Positions 44,716 through 53,435 are shown, numbered from the stretch's first letter. The stretch is 64,000 nucleotides of DNA from CAZKGE01 sp964636405 (GCA_964636405.1 CAZWSI010000011.1:3451-67450), one strand, 5' to 3'. Translations and numbers: made by a program. Notes: generated from the letters alone by a model not told the origin.

Positions 44716-45540
44716 ATGCTGGAATTTCCCGAAAGCCGCGTGATTTCGGCGCAAATGCGCAATACGCTCGCGGGCAGAAAAATTGTTTCGGTTGAGGTTG
44801 AGCAAACCCCGCATCGCTTCGCGTTCTTTTCCGACTGCAAGGAGCGCTACGACGCGCTTTTGCGCGGCCAGACCGTGCGCGGCGCGTGCGGGCACGGCGG
44901 CATTGTGGAGCTAGATACGGACGAGCTTATGCTGTTTTTCTCCGACGGCGCTTACCCCCGCTACTGCGCGCCCGGCACGCCGGAGCCAAGGAAACGACAG
45001 CTCCTTGTCCGCTTTGACGACGGCAGCGCGCTGTCGGTTTCCGTTCAGATGTACGGTTATATCGGCTTAAGCGCGCCCGCGCTTTGTGAGCATGCGTATT
45101 ATCGCTCCTCGGCGGACAAGCCGGACGCACTCTCGGCGGCGTTTTCGCTGCCTTATTTTCTGGGGCTCATGCCGGATGGCGGCGCGAAGCTGTCGGTCAA
45201 GGGCTTTCTTGCCACGGAACAGCGCATTCCCGGGCTGGGCAACGGCGTTTTGCAGGACATATTATGGAACGCGCGGCTCGATCCGCGCCGCGATGTGCGT
45301 ACGCTTTCAAAAGACGAGCTTGCGGCGCTGTACCATTGGGTACGGGATACGCTTTCCGCCATGTGCGCGGCTGGCGGCCGCGCCACGGAGTGTGATTTCT
45401 TCGGCAAGCCCGGCGGCTATGCGCAACGGCTTTGCAAGGATACCCTCGGCACGCCCTGCCCGCGCTGCGGAACACCCATCGAAAAGGCAGCCTACATGGG
45501 CGGCGCTGTGTACTTCTGTCCGCTCTGCCAGCGCAGATAG
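44716..45540 (+). CDS. Fpg/Nei-family protein without the N-terminal catalytic proline
   Basis: A 274-residue protein with the overall Fpg/MutM layout: N-terminal domain, helix-two-turn-helix (IPGLGNGVLQDILWNARLDPRR) and a C-terminal zinc finger (CPRCGTPIEKAAYMGG...CPLC). Active Fpg starts M-P-E-L-P-E and uses Pro2; here it starts M-L-E-F-P-E, so Pro2 is Leu while Glu3 is kept. I recall a Clostridia/Bacteroides subgroup of this type, so it is probably a natural variant and not a sequencing error. Activity on oxidised bases is uncertain. The ATG at 44716 has AGGGAG upstream. Confidence 0.88.
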   Translation: MLEFPESRVISAQMRNTLAGRKIVSVEVEQTPHRFAFFSDCKERYDALLRGQTVRGACGHGGIVELDTDELMLFFSDGAYPRYCAPGTPEPRKRQLLVRFDDGSALSVSVQMYGYIGLSAPALCEHAYYRSSADKPDALSAAFSLPYFLGLMPDGGAKLSVKGFLATEQRIPGLGNGVLQDILWNARLDPRRDVRTLSKDELAALYHWVRDTLSAMCAAGGRATECDFFGKPGGYAQRLCKDTLGTPCPRCGTPIEKAAYMGGAVYFCPLCQRR

Positions 45541-45621
45541 CGCATTCTATTTTTAAGCAAAAAAATGAAATGCTCTCCTTTTGCGCGCAATGCTCAACAG
45601 GTCATGGAAACGTGCGTGTGA

Positions 45622-45650
45622 TTGACAGGCGAAGCGCCGCGTGTTATCCT
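45622..45650 (+). promoter_or_regulatory. yqeB-selD promoter
   Basis: Perfect -35 TTGACA (45622-45627), 17-bp spacer, -10 TATCCT (45645-45650). Confidence 0.65.
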
Positions 45651-45679
45651 CAATGCAGAATAACGTTTGAGGTGTACCT

Positions 45680-46474
45680 ATGCTTGTGCTCATCAAGGGC
45701 GCCGGGGATCTGGCCAGCGGCGTAGCCTACCGCCTGCATCGCGCGGGCTTTCAGATTGTCATGACGGATCTGCCCTTCCCTACGTCCATCCGGCGCACGG
45801 TGTGCTTTTCGGAGGCCATTCCAAACGGAGAAACCACGGTGGAGGGCGTGCGCGCGCGCTTTGCCCGCGACGCAGCCGCCGCGCGCGAAATCATCCGCGA
45901 GGGCGATATCGCCGTGCTTGCGGACGAACGCGCCGCATGCCGCGGGCTTCTTGAACCCACCGTTGTGGTGGACGCCATCCTTGCAAAAAAGAATCTGGGC
46001 ACGGCCATAACCGACGCGCCCGCCGTCATTGCGCTCGGCCCCGGCTTTACGGCTGGGACGGATTGCCACGCGGTGGTGGAAACCATGCGCGGGCACAGGC
46101 TTGGGCGTGTGTATACTTCCGGCGGAGCCATTCCCAATACGGGCGTGCCGGGCGACGTGGGCGGCTTCACGCTCGAGCGCATCCTGCGCGCGCCTGAGGC
46201 GGGCGTTTTTCGCGGCGTAGCGCGGATCGGCGATATCGTCGAAGCCGGACAGCTCTGTGCCTGCGCGGGCGACGCGCCCATTTGCGCAGCCATCGGGGGC
46301 GTACTGCGCGGGCTGCTGCCGGACGGAACGCAGGTGCACGCGGGCATGAAGTGCGGAGATGTCGACCCCCGCTGCCGCGTGGAGCACTGCTATCTCATTT
46401 CCGATAAGGCGCTGAGCGTGGCGGGCGGCGTGCTGGAGGCCGTTTTGTTTCTCACGGGGGTCATAAAAGCATGA
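45680..46474 (+). CDS. yqeB: YqeB: selenium-dependent molybdenum cofactor biosynthesis protein
   Basis: A 264-residue protein of the EF2563/YqeB family found with selenium-dependent molybdenum hydroxylases. It starts with a Rossmann-like LVLIKGAGDLASGVAYRL segment and is related to the XdhC/CoxF proteins that mature molybdenum hydroxylases; GPGFTAGTDCHAVVET is also characteristic. It overlaps selD by ATGA, which ties it to selenophosphate supply. The hydroxylase itself and YqeC are not in the window. Confidence 0.92.
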   Translation: MLVLIKGAGDLASGVAYRLHRAGFQIVMTDLPFPTSIRRTVCFSEAIPNGETTVEGVRARFARDAAAAREIIREGDIAVLADERAACRGLLEPTVVVDAILAKKNLGTAITDAPAVIALGPGFTAGTDCHAVVETMRGHRLGRVYTSGGAIPNTGVPGDVGGFTLERILRAPEAGVFRGVARIGDIVEAGQLCACAGDAPICAAIGGVLRGLLPDGTQVHAGMKCGDVDPRCRVEHCYLISDKALSVAGGVLEAVLFLTGVIKA

Positions 46475-47505
46475 CGGATGATGTAATGCGCACCAAGCTT
46501 GCAAGCTGCGCGGGCTGCGGCGCAAAGGTTGGCGCGGGCGTGCTCGCGGAGCTGCTTGGCGGTCTGCCCGTACGCTTCGACGAGAATTTGCTTGTCGGCT
46601 TTGACAAGAGTGACGACGCGTCCGTGTACCGCGTGAGCGACACGCTGGCGCTTGTGCAGACGCTCGATTTTTTTCCGCCCATCGACGAGGATCCCTATAT
46701 CTTCGGTCAGATCGCGGCAACCAACGCGCTTTCGGATATCTACGCCATGGGCGCGGAGCCCAAGCTTGCGCTCAATATCCTCTGCGTGCCGGAGAAGATG
46801 GCCCCCTCCGACGTGCGCGCCATTCTGGCGGGCGGCTACGACAAGGTATACGACGCGGGCGCGATTCTCACCGGCGGGCACAGCATCCACGACGACGTGC
46901 CCAAATACGGTTTGAGCGTCACGGGTTTTGCGGACCCTGCCCGCATCCTGAAAAACGGAGGCGCGCTTCCGGGCGACGCGCTGCTGCTCACCAAGCCCCT
47001 GGGCGTGGGGATTCTTTCCTCCGCGCGCAAGGGCGGACTGGTGTCCGATGAAACGATTGAAACGCTGCGCAGGCAGATGACGACGCTCAACAAAGCCGCG
47101 CGCGATTGCATGACGCGCTTTGCTGTGCACGCGTGCACGGATGTGACGGGCTTTTCCCTGCTTGGACACCTGCTGGAAATGGCCCAGGCATCCGGCGCTT
47201 CGGCGGAGGTGGATACGGCCTCCGTTCCCATTCTTGAAGGCGCGCTGGCGTTTGCGGAGATTGGGATTTTGCCCGAGGGCATGTACCGCAACCGCCGCTA
47301 TGCCGGGCCGCAGGTGGACGTGGGAAGCGTGCCGCTCCCCTTGCAGGACGCGCTGTTTGATCCGCAAACCTCGGGCGGGCTGCTCATGGCCGTTGCAAAG
47401 GAGGACGCCGACGCGTTGCTTTCCGCGCTTACGGGCAACCTTCCCTGCGCGCGCCGCATCGGCACAATCGTCGCGGAGCGCGAGAAGCGTATCTATCTTC
47501 TATAA
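46471..47505 (+). CDS. selD: Selenide, water dikinase (selenophosphate synthetase)
   Basis: Makes selenophosphate from selenide and ATP, the selenium donor for selenocysteine, selenouridine and Se-cofactors. At 344 residues it is of normal length. The active-site loop reads SCAGCGAKV: Cys16 takes the place of the catalytic Cys/Sec, while the second cysteine of the E. coli GCGCK motif is Ala. No in-frame TGA was seen, so this is a Cys-type SelD. The ATP/Mg region GGHSIHDDVPKYG is present. Start overlaps yqeB by ATGA. Confidence 0.96.
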   Translation: MTDDVMRTKLASCAGCGAKVGAGVLAELLGGLPVRFDENLLVGFDKSDDASVYRVSDTLALVQTLDFFPPIDEDPYIFGQIAATNALSDIYAMGAEPKLALNILCVPEKMAPSDVRAILAGGYDKVYDAGAILTGGHSIHDDVPKYGLSVTGFADPARILKNGGALPGDALLLTKPLGVGILSSARKGGLVSDETIETLRRQMTTLNKAARDCMTRFAVHACTDVTGFSLLGHLLEMAQASGASAEVDTASVPILEGALAFAEIGILPEGMYRNRRYAGPQVDVGSVPLPLQDALFDPQTSGGLLMAVAKEDADALLSALTGNLPCARRIGTIVAEREKRIYLL

Positions 47506-47601
47506 CGAAAAAGCGCGTTTCGCGCAGGATTTCCGGCCCTGTCCTTTATGGCGGCATTCGGCAAGTCTGTTTTTTGCAATAAGCGCGTTTTAACCAAAAC
47601 A

Positions 47602-47645
47602 AAGCTGGAGCCGCCCGAAAACGACGCCAGCTTGTTTCATTTTCC
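47602..47645. terminator. Possible bidirectional terminator between selD and the GPH symporter gene
   Basis: 7-bp stem AAGCTGG/CCAGCTT (47602-47608, 47627-47633) with an 18-nt loop, flanked by GTTTCATTTT on the plus side and GTTTTGG on the minus side. The long loop makes it a weak candidate. The rest of 47506-47716 shows nothing else. Confidence 0.4.
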
Positions 47646-47716
47646 ATATTCTCGCGATGGGCGCTTCGGTCTTTGCCGGTTGCTCGCGTCGGGGTTGTTT
47701 GTGACCTCGTGCGCTG

Positions 47717-49114
47717 TTACACAGGCTTTGCCGCCGTTTCCTTTTCGGCCAGCATTCGCTTGGTATCCCGGTCGATATTGAGGAAAAGCACCACCACGAG
47801 CATGAGCGCGGCCACAATGGTGGGAACCCAGCCCAGCATGGCGTTGATGGTATTGATAGCCGCCCGCGGCATTTGCGCAGGCGTGAGCGCCGCGTCAAAA
47901 TCGGCCAGCTTGAGCGCGCCGGTGATAAGCAGCGTCGTACCCGCCGTGGCGAGCTTCGCGGCGAGATTGTCGGCCGTTGAGACGAGGCTGTCGAGCCGGC
48001 GGCCGTCCTTCCTCTCGATCAAATCCACGATGTTGTTGCGGTTCGTATTGAACATGACGAAGGTAATGGTTACCGCGATGCCCACCGTGATGGCGTTGGT
48101 GTACAGCGCGCCGACCGCGAACGGATCGAGAATAAACCAGAGCTTCCCGAGGATAAACAGCACCGCCGCGAGCACCATGGTCCGTTTGCGCCCAAGCGCT
48201 TTGTCGAGCGGGGACACGGCAAAGGAGGTAAGCACGGATACGGCAAGGTAAGCCGCCTGTACGGGCGTGGCCGCCGCCGTGCTGCCGATGATATAGGTCG
48301 CATAATAGGTAAGGCAGCTCATCAAAAGCAGATTGATCACACCGTAGCAAATGATATACAGGGTGTTCAGCACCCAGCTTTTACACCCAAAGAGCATTTT
48401 GGCGACCTGCCTGACGGTGAGCTTTTCCTCCTCCGCCGCAAGGGGCTTGACGCGCTCCTTGGTTGTAAAGTAGTGCACGACGCAGCCGATTACGCACACC
48501 GCCCCCATCACCATGGCGGTGAAAAGGAAGCCGCGCGCGCTTTTGCCCTCGACGAGGTTCCCGCCCGCGTCAAGGCCGCCGAAAAGCTTGAGCAGCGGCA
48601 GGCAGGCGACCGCGCCGATGCCGGAGCCCAGGCAGCCGCCCAAATTGCGATACACGTTGATGGAGCGGCGATCCGCGTCGAGGTTGGTCGCAAGCCCGGC
48701 CATGCTGTTATAGGGGATGGCCACGAAGGTGTTGAACAACTCGAACACGAGGTAGATTGCCAGCGAAAGCACAGCGGTCAGCTTGGGTACAACGGAAAAA
48801 TCGGTAAAGAGTAGCACGACGGTGATCGCCCAGGGCACGGAGAACCACAGCGCCAGCGGGCGGCAGCGCTCGCCGGACTTAAACTTGTGATTGACCGCCC
48901 AAAAGCCGATGATGGGATCGTTAATCGCGTCCCAAACGGTGCCGATGGTCAAAATCGCGCCCGCGATCAGCACGTCGACCTTGAGAACGTTCGTGAGAAA
49001 AAAGAGATAATAGAGGCTCTTGAACTGATAGACCACGTTGCTTGCTGTGGAAAAGGTGCAAAAACCAAGCTTTTCCGGGAAACGTGTGCGCGGTATTTCC
49101 TGCTGAAGACTCAT
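47717..49114 (-). CDS. GPH-family sugar:cation symporter
   Basis: A 465-residue transporter with 12 predicted segments, of the glycoside-pentoside-hexuronide:cation symporter family (MelB-like): N-terminal KLGFCTFSTASNVVYQFKSLYYLFFLTN, TVWDAINDPIIGFW, and GERCRPLALW are typical of this family. The substrate is probably a glycoside or hexuronide. Last gene of a four-gene minus operon, overlapping the hydrolase by ATGA. Confidence 0.92.
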   Translation of the reverse strand: MSLQQEIPRTRFPEKLGFCTFSTASNVVYQFKSLYYLFFLTNVLKVDVLIAGAILTIGTVWDAINDPIIGFWAVNHKFKSGERCRPLALWFSVPWAITVVLLFTDFSVVPKLTAVLSLAIYLVFELFNTFVAIPYNSMAGLATNLDADRRSINVYRNLGGCLGSGIGAVACLPLLKLFGGLDAGGNLVEGKSARGFLFTAMVMGAVCVIGCVVHYFTTKERVKPLAAEEEKLTVRQVAKMLFGCKSWVLNTLYIICYGVINLLLMSCLTYYATYIIGSTAAATPVQAAYLAVSVLTSFAVSPLDKALGRKRTMVLAAVLFILGKLWFILDPFAVGALYTNAITVGIAVTITFVMFNTNRNNIVDLIERKDGRRLDSLVSTADNLAAKLATAGTTLLITGALKLADFDAALTPAQMPRAAINTINAMLGWVPTIVAALMLVVVLFLNIDRDTKRMLAEKETAAKPV

Positions 49115-50082
49115 ACGCCTTCCTCCCTTTCTGCTATCGCACCAAGTCGGGCGCGCAGCAACGCCTTAAATCGCTCCGGCTCGTCCCCCATGGGATTATG
49201 GCCAGATTCGGCAAACCAGACCAGCTCCTTTTGCGGCGCTTCGATTTGATCAAACCAATGCTGCACGAGCGCGGCGGGCGTGTTTTGATCGAGCACGCCG
49301 TCGAAAATGAAGACGGGAACGGCAAAACGCGTGCAGGTTCTTTCAAAATCGGTCGCGCCGACCTCGGGCCACATTTTGTCCAGCACATAGCGATATCCCT
49401 TTACAAGGCCGTATAGATCGGAGGGGCTGTATTCCCCGGAAAACAGAACGGGAACGACAAAGGAAGCAAAATAGCTCCGTTTTTTCTCCGAGCGGGAATA
49501 GCCGCCGTATTTCATCATGATCTTGCGCTGAGCCATCATGCCGTCCAGCCCGCCCTTGTACACGCCCATCACCGGCGGGCCGACGCGCTCCAGCGTGGCG
49601 ATAGCCTTAAGATCCCCGGCTTTCTTCGCCTCCTCCAGCGCGAAGGCAAAGCTCAGCGCCTCGTTCTTCTCGCCGTTTACAACCTGACCAAAGCCGACGA
49701 AGGCGGCGATACGCTCGGGATAGCGAAAGCTGAGCAGCGTGCCCAGCTCGGAACCCCAACTCCCGCCAATAATAAAGATTTTTTCCTTGCCAAATTCCCC
49801 GCAGAGCCATTCGACCAGCTCGCGCGCGTCCTCCACAAGACGATCGACGGTCAGGGTTTCGCGCTTCGCGCCCCAATAGGAGCCGCCGCTACCACGCTGA
49901 TCCCAGGCGACGAGCGTGAAGGCGTCCAGCAAATCCGCGTGGTCGCGCAAAACGGTGTGCCGGTTGCATACGCCCGGCCCGCCGTGCAAAAAGAGCAGAA
50001 CGGGTCTCGCCGGATCGTCGGTCTTAATATGAATCTTCTGCGGCAGGCCGCCCAGCGCGACCTTTTGTTTGCGGTCGATCAT
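49111..50082 (-). CDS. Alpha/beta-hydrolase (proline iminopeptidase-like)
   Basis: A 323-residue hydrolase of the alpha/beta fold. HGGPG forms the oxyanion region, the nucleophile elbow is GGSWGSELG, and DQRGSGGS resembles prolyl aminopeptidases; acid and base fit DQNTPAAL and ESGHNPMGDEP. Substrate unknown; the peptidase name is by resemblance. Coupled to the GPH symporter by a 4-base overlap. Confidence 0.88.
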   Translation of the reverse strand: MIDRKQKVALGGLPQKIHIKTDDPARPVLLFLHGGPGVCNRHTVLRDHADLLDAFTLVAWDQRGSGGSYWGAKRETLTVDRLVEDARELVEWLCGEFGKEKIFIIGGSWGSELGTLLSFRYPERIAAFVGFGQVVNGEKNEALSFAFALEEAKKAGDLKAIATLERVGPPVMGVYKGGLDGMMAQRKIMMKYGGYSRSEKKRSYFASFVVPVLFSGEYSPSDLYGLVKGYRYVLDKMWPEVGATDFERTCTRFAVPVFIFDGVLDQNTPAALVQHWFDQIEAPQKELVWFAESGHNPMGDEPERFKALLRARLGAIAEREEGV

Positions 50083-50122
50083 TTGCTTCCCCCTCCCCCA
50101 TCCTCAGTGCAAATCGGCCCGT

Positions 50123-51244
50123 TCAGTCCTCCAGCTTCCCGGCCGCCTCGGCCATGTGCGCGGGGATGTCGATGCTCTGCGGGCAGCGGTCCGCGCACGC
50201 GCCGCAAGCAATGCAATCGCCTGCTTTGCCGCCCTTTGCGGTCGCGTTGCGATAAGCCCCCTTTGCCTTTTCTAGGTTGGCGAAGCGGGTTAACGCATTG
50301 AGCGCGGAAAGCGCGCCCGGGATATTGATTTCCATTGGGCAGACCTCCTTGCAGTAGCCGCAGCCTGTGCAGGGAACGGTCTGGATGGCGCGCAGCGCCT
50401 CGCCCGTTTGCAGCAAAAGCGTGTTTTCCTCCGCCGAAAGAGGCGCAAGCGGCGAAAAGGTGGAAAGATTATCCCGCATTTGCTCGATATCAGACATGCC
50501 CGAGAGCACGACCATTACGTTCTCCATGGAGGCCGCAAAACGCAGCGCCCACGATGCGACGGAGCGCTCCGGCGCGCTTGTCAGCAGCGGCGCGCGGAGA
50601 GCATCCGGCAGCAGCGCGAGCGACCCACCCCGAACCGGCTCCATGACGACCACGGGCTTGCCGTGCCGCACGGCCGTTTCATAGCACAGGCGGGACTGCA
50701 CCTTATCGTTCTCCCAATCGAAATAATTGAGCTGTAATTGCACGAATTCCGTTTCGGGGTGATCGGTCAGCACCTTGTCCAGCACCTCCGCCGTATCATG
50801 GAAAGAGAAACCGAGGCGGCGGATGAGGCCCCGTTCACGCAGGCGGCAAAGATAATCGAACGCGCCCGTTTGATCGACCGTTTCCATGCGCTTTTCGCTT
50901 ATGGCGTGCAAAAGGTAAAAATCGAAATAACCCGCGCCCGTTCGCTCAAGCTGGGTTTGAAAGGTCTTTTCCAGATCGGACGGCTCATTGAGCAACCAAA
51001 GCGGCATTTTGTCGGCAAGCAGAAAGCCTTCGCGCGGATAGCGTGAAACGAGCGCGTCCTTCAGCGCACGCTCCGATTTGCCGTCATGATACGGATAGGC
51101 CGTGTCAAAATACCGTCCGCCCGCGGCAAGAAAGCTGTCCACCATGCCGCAAAAGCGCGGCAGATCGATCTCTCCGTCCCTTTCGGGCAGGCGCATCGCG
51201 CCAAAGCCGAGCTTAAGCGCGCCGTTTGAAAGCGGGTTAATCAA
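50123..51244 (-). CDS. Aldo/keto reductase with C-terminal [4Fe-4S] ferredoxin domain
   Basis: A 373-residue protein: aldo/keto reductase barrel (about 1-265, with the catalytic Asp/Tyr region YFDTAYPYHDGKSE) followed by a ferredoxin-like tail with two clusters of cysteines, CTGCGYCKEVCP and CIACGACADRCP. This fusion is common in anaerobes; it may couple ferredoxin to carbonyl reduction. GGAGGGG precedes the ATG. Confidence 0.93.
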   Translation of the reverse strand: MINPLSNGALKLGFGAMRLPERDGEIDLPRFCGMVDSFLAAGGRYFDTAYPYHDGKSERALKDALVSRYPREGFLLADKMPLWLLNEPSDLEKTFQTQLERTGAGYFDFYLLHAISEKRMETVDQTGAFDYLCRLRERGLIRRLGFSFHDTAEVLDKVLTDHPETEFVQLQLNYFDWENDKVQSRLCYETAVRHGKPVVVMEPVRGGSLALLPDALRAPLLTSAPERSVASWALRFAASMENVMVVLSGMSDIEQMRDNLSTFSPLAPLSAEENTLLLQTGEALRAIQTVPCTGCGYCKEVCPMEINIPGALSALNALTRFANLEKAKGAYRNATAKGGKAGDCIACGACADRCPQSIDIPAHMAEAAGKLED

Positions 51245-51267
51245 GTAAATCCCCTCCTTTTGAACCG

Positions 51268-52107
51268 TCAGGAATCTAAATCGCTCACAACCTTTTCCGG
51301 GGGCGTTTCAAGCAGAGCGGGATTGGCAAGGTAATACCTGAAGCGCTTGAACGCCGCCGAATAATAGCTGCCGGAGCAGATGCGCTCGTCCATCACGATG
51401 CCCATGGGAATGCAGCGCTCAAACTCGATCTCGCCGCGCACGCGCTTGGGAACCTCGCGCATATTGCCAAGGGTAATGAGCACGCTCACAGTGCCAAATT
51501 CATAAATATGGTGGTAAATATGATTCGTACGAATGCTCGCGAGGTTTGACACGACGAGGCTGCAATGAAATGGGCTCGCCTCAATCAGCTTGCGCGGAAG
51601 CAGGCCGTAGCGGTCCAGCGCCTTAAAGAGCCACACGCCAAAGTTGCACAGGCCCGGAATCCTGAGCAGCGTGCGGATGAGATCGTCAGTGGAGTTTACA
51701 TCGCCAGGCGCGCGGTTTTGGGTGATATACTCGTTCATTTTGTTGTGCACGTCGAAAATGGTATCGGTCATCTGGAAGTACATTTTAGACATGGTGCCGT
51801 CCAACTCGCCGGGCTTAAGCACAACCATGCCCACGGGAAACTCTGTGCGCGCATAGATGCGCTTGTTCACAATAAAGCGGTTGAGCTGCGGCAGCTCGGA
51901 CACCATGCGCAGGTAAGCGGCGAGCACGACGCCGAGATGCGACATGTTCAGCCCCTCCGCGCGCTTTGCGTTGAGATAGGTTTGCAGCGGCTCGACCGGG
52001 ATATCAATCTCCGTCATGTTCATTGCATCGTAGCGCTTGTCCATGATGTACGGCACAACCGTATACATCGGATTCGTATTTTTCAGCCTGATTCCATCCT
52101 TGCGCAT
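51268..52107 (-). CDS. E2-fold (2-oxoacid dehydrogenase acyltransferase-like) protein without catalytic HxxxDG
   Basis: A 279-residue protein resembling the catalytic domain of dihydrolipoamide acyltransferases and chloramphenicol acetyltransferase, without lipoyl or binding domains. The place of the catalytic motif (DHRxxDG in active E2) reads DERICSG, so both the catalytic His and the Asp are replaced. It is probably not an acyltransferase of the usual type. GGGAGG precedes the ATG at 52107; the frame is open to 52194 across the promoter. First gene of the AKR-hydrolase-GPH operon. Confidence 0.82.
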   Translation of the reverse strand: MRKDGIRLKNTNPMYTVVPYIMDKRYDAMNMTEIDIPVEPLQTYLNAKRAEGLNMSHLGVVLAAYLRMVSELPQLNRFIVNKRIYARTEFPVGMVVLKPGELDGTMSKMYFQMTDTIFDVHNKMNEYITQNRAPGDVNSTDDLIRTLLRIPGLCNFGVWLFKALDRYGLLPRKLIEASPFHCSLVVSNLASIRTNHIYHHIYEFGTVSVLITLGNMREVPKRVRGEIEFERCIPMGIVMDERICSGSYYSAAFKRFRYYLANPALLETPPEKVVSDLDS

Positions 52108-52144
52108 GTGCGCCTCCCAATAATAAAATATGATGCCTGTATAT

Positions 52145-52173
52145 AAAATAACGTAAAATGCGCGAATTGACAA
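52145..52173 (-). promoter_or_regulatory. Promoter of the E2-like/AKR/hydrolase/GPH operon
   Basis: -35 TTGTCA (52168-52173), 17-bp spacer, -10 TATTTT (52145-52150). It lies back to back with the YhfC promoter. Confidence 0.6.
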
Positions 52174-52176
52174 TGT

Positions 52177-52204
52177 TTGTTTTTTCTTTTCCATGTGCTA
52201 TACT
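52177..52204 (+). promoter_or_regulatory. yhfC-like gene promoter, leaderless type
   Basis: -35 TTGTTT (52177-52182), 16-bp spacer ending in TGC, -10 TATACT (52199-52204), then 6 nt to the ATG. Confidence 0.55.
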
Positions 52205-52210
52205 TTGTAC

Positions 52211-53002
52211 ATGGAGCTTTATGGCGTTATTTTTATGCTGGTCTGCACCTTTGGCACGGCCCTTGCCGCGCTGGTGTGGGCAATTGTACGCAAAAAAGGG
52301 TTGGTCAAGCCTCTCCTTTTGGGCGCGCTCTGCTTTGCGGTGTTTCAGCTTTTCACGCGGCTGCCTCTATTGCAGCTCGTATTGCCCTTTCAGCCCTGGT
52401 TTGCGTTGCTTTCCACCGCCATGCCCTATTTGTACGCGGCGCTGCTCGGGGTGTCCGCCGCCGTGTTTGAGGAATGCGGCCGCCTGATTGTGATGGCGCT
52501 CTTTATGAAAAAGACCCGTCGCTTTGAAGATGGGCTGTCCTTCGGCCTTGGGCATGGCTGCTTTGAGGCAGCCGTGCTGGTTGGCGTCAATGGGCTTGCG
52601 CTCCTGTTAAGCGGTCAGTATGCCGCGCTCCCCGCAGGCGGGCTGTTTCTTGCGGGCGCGGAAAGGCTGATCGTTTTGCCCATGCACGTCGCCTGGTCGG
52701 TGATGGTGCTTGAGAGCCTTGCCACCCGCCGGGCCGCCCCCTTCTTTTGGGCGCTGCTGCTGCACGCGGCTGTAGACACGTTCGCGGGCGCGGCCACGCT
52801 CTTTGGCATTGCGCCGTTGCTCATTGAGGGCGTGTTTTTGATGGTTTCTCTGCTGCTTGTCTATTACATTTACCGCGCGCGGTTGCGCTGGCCCGTCCCC
52901 ACGGCGTCCGCCCCACGCGCGGATGCGGAAATGGTTCCCGGCACGCCATCCGGTGCGGAAACGGAAACGGAAACGAAAAAGGAGCTGATTCTCAGTGAAT
53001 AA
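52211..53002 (+). CDS. YhfC family intramembrane metalloprotease-like protein
   Basis: A 263-residue polytopic membrane protein of the YhfC family, distantly related to CPBP/PrsW intramembrane proteases. The putative active-site pieces are FEECGRL, GLGHGCFEAAV and LLLHAAVDTFAG. The ATG at 52211 lacks a ribosome site and lies 6 nt after a -10 box. The following DUF3887 lipoprotein overlaps its end by 8 bases, an association seen for this family. Confidence 0.87.
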   Translation: MELYGVIFMLVCTFGTALAALVWAIVRKKGLVKPLLLGALCFAVFQLFTRLPLLQLVLPFQPWFALLSTAMPYLYAALLGVSAAVFEECGRLIVMALFMKKTRRFEDGLSFGLGHGCFEAAVLVGVNGLALLLSGQYAALPAGGLFLAGAERLIVLPMHVAWSVMVLESLATRRAAPFFWALLLHAAVDTFAGAATLFGIAPLLIEGVFLMVSLLLVYYIYRARLRWPVPTASAPRADAEMVPGTPSGAETETETKKELILSE

Positions 53003-53414
53003 GATGAATCGAAATAGCCTTCTCGCGCTGCTGCTGGCCGCGTTGCTGCTGACGTTAGGCTGCAGCGCGCCGCCGCTTGACGCGTGCTACGATGAAGAAA
53101 CGGTGCTTACGCGCGCAAACGAGGCGTTTACTTTGGCCTGCGCGCAGGACTATGAGCGGCTTTCGGGCATGGTGCGCGCCGATTTGCGTGAGCAGGTGCC
53201 GCCGGATCTGCTTGCGGGCGCGTTTTCCGAGCGCCTCGATAAGGCGGGCGCTTTTGTGGAGCTGGTTTCGGCTGAGGCATTCGGCTCGACGGGCAAGGAG
53301 GACAAGATTCCCTATGCAACCGTCATCATGATCGGCCAATATGAAAAGGGCAAGGTTGTCTATACCTTTGTCCTTGATCCCGATTACGAGCTGGTCGGGC
53401 TCTACCAAAAATAG
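52995..53414 (+). CDS. DUF3887-like small lipoprotein
   Basis: 139 residues. A lipoprotein signal peptide with lipobox LTLGCS (Cys23) is followed by a DUF3887-like domain (TRANEAFTLACAQDYERLSGMV ... TVIMIGQYEKGKVVYTF). The GTG at 52995 has AAGGAG 10 nt upstream; an ATG three codons later is possible. Co-translated with the YhfC-like gene. Function unknown. Confidence 0.83.
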   Translation: MNKMNRNSLLALLLAALLLTLGCSAPPLDACYDEETVLTRANEAFTLACAQDYERLSGMVRADLREQVPPDLLAGAFSERLDKAGAFVELVSAEAFGSTGKEDKIPYATVIMIGQYEKGKVVYTFVLDPDYELVGLYQK

Positions 53415-53435
53415 GCGCCGATTTTCGCACCAGGC

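Noticed and set aside
46471..47505. Possible selenoprotein SelD (in-frame TGA)
   Set aside because: The catalytic position is a Cys codon and the frame is open throughout; no internal TGA.
47513..47525. GCGCG-TTT-CGCGC hairpin after selD
   Set aside because: Short stem without a following T-run; the pair at 47602-47633 is a better, though still weak, terminator.
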